From assembly GCA_001782805.1 (NCBI GenBank), contig MFPT01000006.1, positions 1-10,235 of the forward strand: a DNA stretch of 10,235 bases, read 5' to 3'. The stretch is from Candidatus Magasanikbacteria bacterium RIFCSPHIGHO2_01_FULL_41_23 (lineage in GTDB: Bacteria; Patescibacteria; ABY1; Magasanikbacterales; UBA922). Made by a program: the position numbers and the translations under genes. This document shows positions 6,961 through 10,235 of the stretch, piece after piece (positions within the stretch are counted from its first letter, which is position 1; every line of letters starts with the position of its first letter). The notes under the pieces are model-generated. The model made no database searches, was not told the DNA's origin, and saw only the letters and a program-made list of their open reading frames with translations.

Positions 6961-8238
6961 TTACTTATTTTTCACCATCGCGCGGATAGCCGATACAATT
7001 TTTGGTAAAAATTTTAATACATAATTGATATCTGTTTTGGTGGTATATTTACCAATCGTAAATCGGAGCGATGATTTGGTTTCATCAGTGGTTAAGCCGC
7101 AGGCAAGCAGAACATGTGAGGCCTGATTTGTCTGCGTTGTGCACGCTGAACCGGTGGCGGCCATAATGCCATATGCATCCAAATACAGAATGAGTGTTTC
7201 CGCTTCCAATCCGCTAAATTGCACATTTAAATTATTTATCAAGCGCGCGCCGTGTAATTCCGAACCGTTTAAAAAAATATCAGGAATTTTTTTATTGATT
7301 TCTCGCCAAAAATAATCGCGTAGTTTTTTTTGTCGCTTATTTTCTTTTTCAAAATCAATGCGCGTTAATTCCAGTGACCGCGCCAGTCCAATAATACCCG
7401 GAACATTTTCCGTGCCACTACGCAATCCATTTTCTTGATCCCCACCAAGCATAATCGGCTGAAGTGGAACACCGCGCCGAACAAATAAAATTCCAGTTCC
7501 TTTTGGTCCGTAGATTTTACTGCCGTTTATGGTCATCAGATCAACATGTAAACGTTCGATATGCAGATCCAATGTTCCCGTGGCTTGGCACGCATCAACG
7601 TGAAAATAAGGGAATTGAGTTGCTTGTCCAGAGCCCTGAGCGAAGTCGAGGGGTCGAGGGGTATTTTTTTGTCGGTATTTTAAAATAGCGCGACCAATTT
7701 CCGCAATCGGATTTATGCTGCCAATTTCATTGTTGGCGTACATAATGGAAATTAATTTGGTGTTTGGTTTAATCGCGGCGACAATATCCGCGACAGAAAT
7801 TTCACCGGATTTATTTACGGGAATATAGGCTACTTCTGCGCCTTGTTTTTCCAATTCCTGGATTGGCTTCAAAACCGAATGATGCTCAATCGTCGTCGTT
7901 ATGATGTGATTTTTTTTTATTTCGGCCAATCCAAATTCATTTTTCATTAAACCAAAAATCGCCAGATTATTCGCTTCGGTTCCTCCACTCGTAAATATGA
8001 CAGAATCCGGCTGAGTAAATAAAATATGCGCGATTTTTTTTCTCGCTTCCAAAAGAGCTTCGTGATTTTTTACGCCCAATGAATACAGCGCGGATGGATT
8101 TGCAAAATTACTCTTCCAATAAGGCGCCATGGCCCTAATTACTCTTGGATCAACCGGTGTGGCCGCGGCATAATCCAAATAGACCAAACGTTTTTTTTTG
8201 GGTTTTTGGGGAAATAAATCCAGCTGGTTTTTTTGCAT
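6961..8238 (-). CDS. Cysteine desulfurase, NifS/IscS type
   Basis: This 425-residue PLP enzyme converts cysteine to alanine and passes the sulfur to the assembly scaffold. Visible features are YLDYAAATPVD (20-30), SGGTEANNLAIFG (84-96), the PLP-stacking histidine in TIEHHSVL (His119), NNEIGSINPIAEIG, HVDACQA with Asp215 and Gln218, the Schiff-base lysine Lys241 in GSKIYGPKG, and the sulfur-carrying Cys366 in ATGSACTTQTNQASHVLL. It is the IscS/NifS class (group I) with the long mobile cysteine loop, not a SufS. The residue before Lys241 is Ser where E. coli IscS has His. Residues about 194-209 (PRPLDFAQGSGQATQF) are extra between the helix and the conserved YFHVDACQA strand, and coincide with a dispersed-repeat motif. 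It heads a transcript with sufB. Confidence 0.96.
   Translation of the reverse strand: MQKNQLDLFPQKPKKKRLVYLDYAAATPVDPRVIRAMAPYWKSNFANPSALYSLGVKNHEALLEARKKIAHILFTQPDSVIFTSGGTEANNLAIFGLMKNEFGLAEIKKNHIITTTIEHHSVLKPIQELEKQGAEVAYIPVNKSGEISVADIVAAIKPNTKLISIMYANNEIGSINPIAEIGRAILKYRQKNTPRPLDFAQGSGQATQFPYFHVDACQATGTLDLHIERLHVDLMTINGSKIYGPKGTGILFVRRGVPLQPIMLGGDQENGLRSGTENVPGIIGLARSLELTRIDFEKENKRQKKLRDYFWREINKKIPDIFLNGSELHGARLINNLNVQFSGLEAETLILYLDAYGIMAATGSACTTQTNQASHVLLACGLTTDETKSSLRFTIGKYTTKTDINYVLKFLPKIVSAIRAMVKNK
7618..7662. repeat. Dispersed short repeat motif inside the desulfurase gene
   Basis: The core CCTGAGCGAAGTCGAGGGG and a directly repeated GTCGAGGG (7645-7652 and 7653-7660) lie in frame in the desulfurase gene. 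Read on the - strand it encodes RPLDFAQGSG, a peptide that this type of repeat typically yields. The GAGCGAAGTCGA core is a motif I recall as dispersed in many environmental bacterial genomes. The segment sits in a surface-loop position and adds about 15 codons relative to usual NifS spacing. Boundaries are approximate. Confidence 0.6.
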
Positions 8239-8268
8239 AATTAGGAGCGCTATGCTACTCTGTAAGAA

Positions 8269-8274
8269 ATTATA
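8269..8274 (-). promoter_or_regulatory. Candidate -10 box of the desulfurase-sufB transcript
   Basis: On the - strand this reads TATAAT, a perfect -10 hexamer, about 30 bases upstream of the desulfurase ATG (8236-8238) and giving a leader of about 24 bases. No good -35 hexamer lies 16-18 bases upstream (best TGATGG). The 63-base divergent region also has to hold the promoter of the reductase gene on the + strand, for which I see no convincing consensus. Confidence 0.35.
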
Positions 8275-8301
8275 TAGTAGCCTAAACTAAGCCATCAGTC
8301 A

Positions 8302-8997
8302 ATGATTATGAATCGCTTTTTTTTATCTTCTTCGCTTATTGCCAAAAAAGTAATCGCGGAAAATACATTGCAAATTGTATTGGCTCGGCCAGCGGGTTTT
8401 TCTTACATTGCCGGTCAATTTATTCAGATTCAAATACCACAAACCAATGGAAAAATTTTGCGTTCGTATTCATTATCATCCAGTCCGGATCAAGCCGATT
8501 TGGAATTGTGCGTTAAATTATTACCAAACGGAGTCGGATCAGTTTTTTTTCAACGGTTAAATGTGGGCGATCAAATTGAATTTTTTGGTCCGAACGGTCG
8601 TTTTGTGATAAATGATTCATCATCAGCCCTTGCCTTCATCGCCACTGGAGTTGGCATCGCTCCCATTGCCGGCATGATTGAAGATGTTTTAAAAAATAAA
8701 AAAAATCCGCAATCAGTTTATTTGTTGTTCGGTGTCCGAGATACAGCGCATATGTTTTGGACAGAACGCTTGGAAATACTCGCACGTCAATTTTCCAATT
8801 TTTCTTTTGACATTACTTTTTCTCAACCGGACATGTCGTGGACAGGATTGTCTGGTAGAGTAATAAATTTTATTGACAAACTAGCTTCTTCTGCCGATTA
8901 TTATATTTGTGGCAGTGGTGAAATGGTAAAAGACGTTCGCTCCGCACTCTTGGCTCGCGGTGAACCAACAAATTCCATTCATTTTGAAATTTTTTAA
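8302..8997 (+). CDS. FAD/NAD(P)H-dependent reductase, FNR superfamily
   Basis: The 231-residue protein has the two-domain ferredoxin-NADP reductase fold. The N-terminal FAD barrel has YIAGQFIQIQIP (35-46), the flavin-binding RSYSLSSSP (54-62) and GVGSVFF (77-83). The C-terminal NAD(P)-binding domain has ATGVGIAPIAGMI (114-126), LLFGVRD, YYICGSGEMVKDV (200-212) and a terminal IHFEIF. It moves electrons between NAD(P)H and a one-electron partner. No 2Fe-2S ferredoxin domain is fused at either end, so the partner must be a separate protein. The last residue being Phe, an aromatic over the flavin, is usual in the superfamily. It is divergent from the desulfurase gene with 63 bases between. Supplying electrons for Fe-S assembly is an inference from that position. 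A second ATG at 8308 is equally possible as the start. Confidence 0.92.
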   Translation: MIMNRFFLSSSLIAKKVIAENTLQIVLARPAGFSYIAGQFIQIQIPQTNGKILRSYSLSSSPDQADLELCVKLLPNGVGSVFFQRLNVGDQIEFFGPNGRFVINDSSSALAFIATGVGIAPIAGMIEDVLKNKKNPQSVYLLFGVRDTAHMFWTERLEILARQFSNFSFDITFSQPDMSWTGLSGRVINFIDKLASSADYYICGSGEMVKDVRSALLARGEPTNSIHFEIF

Positions 8998-9058
8998 TTC
9001 GTAAAAATTTTACTTTTAAATATCAATCGAGGTATTACCAAAAATCGGAGGGATGGCT

Positions 9059-9163
9059 ATGTTTTTTAAGACAAATTTTGCTCGGAAAATTTTCTTAGAA
9101 AAATATATCCCGACTACTTTCGGACGGCGTGTATTTATTTTCACACGACGCGTATTTATCTAG
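9059..9163 (+). CDS. Possible 34-residue peptide with strong ribosome site
   Basis: A GGAGG site (9047-9051) sits seven bases before ATG 9059; an in-frame ATG at 9053 would abut the site. The frame runs to TAG and encodes a basic, aromatic peptide (MFFKTNFARKIFLEKYIPTT, then FGRRVFIFTRRVFI). The C-terminal RRVFIFTRRVFI comes from a 21-base tandem repeat. I recognise no family. It may be a real small protein or a chance ORF in a spacer; the strong Shine-Dalgarno site is the only positive evidence, and most neighbours lack one. Confidence 0.25.
   Translation: MFFKTNFARKIFLEKYIPTTFGRRVFIFTRRVFI
9124..9159. repeat. 21-base-period tandem duplication
   Basis: ACGGCGTGTATTTAT (9124-9138) and ACGACGCGTATTTAT (9145-9159) match at 13 of 15 bases and are offset by 21 bases. 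A short stem CGTGT/ACACG (9128-9132 with 9143-9147) is also possible across the unit, but without a U-run, so I do not call it a terminator. It lies in the 187-base spacer between convergent genes. Confidence 0.5.
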
Positions 9164-9184
9164 TGTTTAAAAATTTAGACCAGA

Positions 9185-9772
9185 TTATAATGGCAGTGTT
9201 AAATTAATTGTTCCTGCTCCAACAATTGATCCGTCTGATATAGAAATAGGCAAATCAAAATTAACTGGGAATGGCATCAATTCTCCGGTAAGCGTGGGAT
9301 AATACAGCATTTTATTTTTACGGCCATAATCGTAGACTTCTTTGGTAACTTTAACATCCTGTTCGCAGTACTGTTTAATCAAATCAATCTTGCCCTCTTT
9401 GTACCACTGCATGGCCTGCAAACCATCCGCGGTTTTTTCCATATTAAGCGTTGCTTTGGCAATATCATTTAATTTAATTCGTCTGCCGGTTGATTCTTTT
9501 ATTTTTTTTAAAAGATCCAAATGCGCGATACGCGTTAAATCTCCCGCATAACAACGTCCCAAAATCGGCACATCAAAATGCTCGCTGTTATAGCCAATAA
9601 TGCATTCGGCCTTTTCCAAAATCGGCCAGAGGTTTCCCAGCTCATGTTCGTCAAACGATTGATATTTATCGGTCTCATATTCGTACACTGACACCACAGT
9701 AACTTTCATGGTTGATAAATCACGAATATCGCCGATTGTTTCAATGTCAAAAATAACTTCTTTGCCCGGCAT
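9185..9772 (-). CDS. DEDDy-type 3'-5' exonuclease (RNase H-like fold)
   Basis: This 195-residue protein is a predicted nuclease of the RNase H-like DnaQ/YprB group. The three exonuclease motifs are present: FDIET with Asp9 and Glu11 (motif I), GYNSEHFDVPIL with Asn62 and Asp67 (motif II), and YCEQD with Tyr135 and Asp139 (motif III, the DEDDy form). These acidic residues bind two metal ions and remove nucleotides from 3' ends. A fuller YprB has extra C-terminal parts; here the tail after YDYGRKNKMLYYP is a short beta-rich segment of about 40 residues. Substrate (DNA or RNA) cannot be told. The ATG is one base after the stop of the coiled-coil gene, so the two are one transcript. It is cytoplasmic. 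Confidence 0.85.
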   Translation of the reverse strand: MPGKEVIFDIETIGDIRDLSTMKVTVVSVYEYETDKYQSFDEHELGNLWPILEKAECIIGYNSEHFDVPILGRCYAGDLTRIAHLDLLKKIKESTGRRIKLNDIAKATLNMEKTADGLQAMQWYKEGKIDLIKQYCEQDVKVTKEVYDYGRKNKMLYYPTLTGELMPFPVNFDLPISISDGSIVGAGTINLTLPL

Positions 9773-9773
9773 A

Positions 9774-10127
9774 TTATTTCATTTTGCGGAATTTAACATT
9801 GAAAACCGGTTCGTATTGATTTTCGTATTGATCTTTAATTTCAATCGCTTCCCCCTTTATTAATTGAGTCAAAGCTACATCACTCATTAATTCATTATCA
9901 GATTCAATGTCCACTTGCAAATCTTCCAATTGGGTCAGTTCATGCGAAAATTGTTCACGAATTGTTTGTTCTATTTGTTTTTTTCGTTCGCGTACAGTTT
10001 TTATTTTATCGCCCAATTCCTGATATTCAGGCGTTCCGGCCAGCGCGTCTTTATAAACTTCTTTAATTTCCTTTTGTTTGGCTTTGGCTTTTTGTATCCG
10101 GCTAAAAATTTCCTGAAGATTTTGCAT
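9774..10127 (-). CDS. Small coiled-coil protein upstream of the exonuclease
   Basis: This 117-residue protein has no recognised named family. Residues about 1-75 are a charged helical coiled coil with heptad-like spacing (MQNLQEIFSRIQKAKAKQKE, then KIKTVRERKKQIEQTIREQF). Residues 76-95 are acidic (DIESDNELMSD), and the C-terminal 25 residues look like a small beta hairpin (EAIEIKDQYENQYEPVFNVK) ending in basic FRKMK. I recall similar proteins as hypotheticals in Patescibacteria genomes. The stop is one base before the exonuclease ATG, so a shared role, such as binding or presenting the nuclease to nucleic acid, is possible. No signal or membrane segment is seen. ATG 10127 is the only good start. 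Confidence 0.8.
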   Translation of the reverse strand: MQNLQEIFSRIQKAKAKQKEIKEVYKDALAGTPEYQELGDKIKTVRERKKQIEQTIREQFSHELTQLEDLQVDIESDNELMSDVALTQLIKGEAIEIKDQYENQYEPVFNVKFRKMK

Positions 10128-10180
10128 ATTTTATTTTAGTAAAAAGTGAGAAAATTATATGTTAATAAATCAAGCGTTGT

Positions 10181-10235
10181 TTACAATTCAATTGGATAAA
10201 AGTATTCAGTAAGTTGTTCAAGCGGAGTCTTACCA
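10181..10235 (-). CDS. C-terminal end of a truncated gene, possibly an integrase-type transposase
   Basis: On the - strand a frame enters from the window edge and ends at TAA (10181-10183), giving GKTPLEQLTEYFYPIEL. The GKTPLEQL segment recalls the tail of DDE integrase-core transposases, where a GKTPxE-like motif follows the catalytic domain. Seventeen residues are too few to assign a family. The 53 bases up to the coiled-coil gene hold no other gene. Confidence 0.35.
   Translation of the reverse strand, partial: GKTPLEQLTEYFYPIEL

Noticed and set aside
8252..8290. Twelve-residue ORF with AGGAG upstream, a possible leader peptide of the reductase gene
   Set aside because: The AGGAG is only four bases from the ATG, the peptide MLLCKKLYSSLN shows no attenuator pattern, and the region must also hold divergent promoters. 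It is too weak to call.
9001..9013. GTAAAAATTTTAC palindrome after the reductase gene as a terminator
   Set aside because: The arms meet with a single central base, so no loop can form, and it is all AT; such sequences are expected by chance here.
1..10235. CRISPR array, tRNA or rRNA genes
   Set aside because: I saw no regularly spaced repeats of 24-40 bases and no tRNA cloverleaf or rRNA motif in any intergenic stretch. No gap between genes exceeds about 300 bases.

Overview
The window looks like a chromosomal segment of a small-genome bacterium, most plausibly a Patescibacteria/CPR lineage (Parcubacteria-like). This is inferred from AT-rich sequence, mostly absent Shine-Dalgarno sites, tight gene packing, a shortened SufD-like protein beside SufB and a NifS-type desulfurase, and a small coiled-coil protein paired with a DEDDy exonuclease. 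TGA is read as stop (fic and sufD end in TGA), which argues against the SR1/Gracilibacteria code. No marker gene fixes the taxon.

Left part (1-3503, all + strand): the 3' end of a PhnB-like VOC protein, a RibD-C/dihydrofolate-reductase-like protein, a gene remnant, a class II Fic protein with a C-terminal winged helix and a consensus promoter overlapped by a repeated operator-like motif, then a 42-residue membrane peptide four bases upstream of a CaCA-type cation/calcium antiporter.

Centre (3557-8238, mainly - strand): an iron-sulfur cluster assembly block. In - strand order it holds a NifS/IscS-type cysteine desulfurase, SufB and a short SufD-like protein. SufB and SufD are separated by an oppositely oriented gene for an unrecognised single-pass membrane protein of about 400 residues. 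No SufC ATPase or SufU/NifU scaffold lies in the window. The desulfurase gene carries what looks like an in-frame copy of a dispersed short repeat.

Right part (8302-10235): a flavin/NAD(P)H reductase of the ferredoxin-NADP reductase superfamily transcribed divergently from the suf genes, a short spacer with a tiny possible ORF and a 21-base tandem repeat, then on the - strand a coiled-coil protein and a DEDDy 3'-5' exonuclease one base apart. At the edge is the last 17 codons of a gene that may be an integrase-type transposase.

The central genes plausibly act together: the desulfurase mobilises sulfur from cysteine, SufB with the SufD-like protein forms the assembly scaffold, and the reductase could supply electrons (inference from position). 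No complete novel system is evident. The most interesting items are the fic promoter/operator architecture, the membrane-protein gene splitting the suf genes, the repeat inside the desulfurase, and the small membrane ORF coupled to the antiporter.
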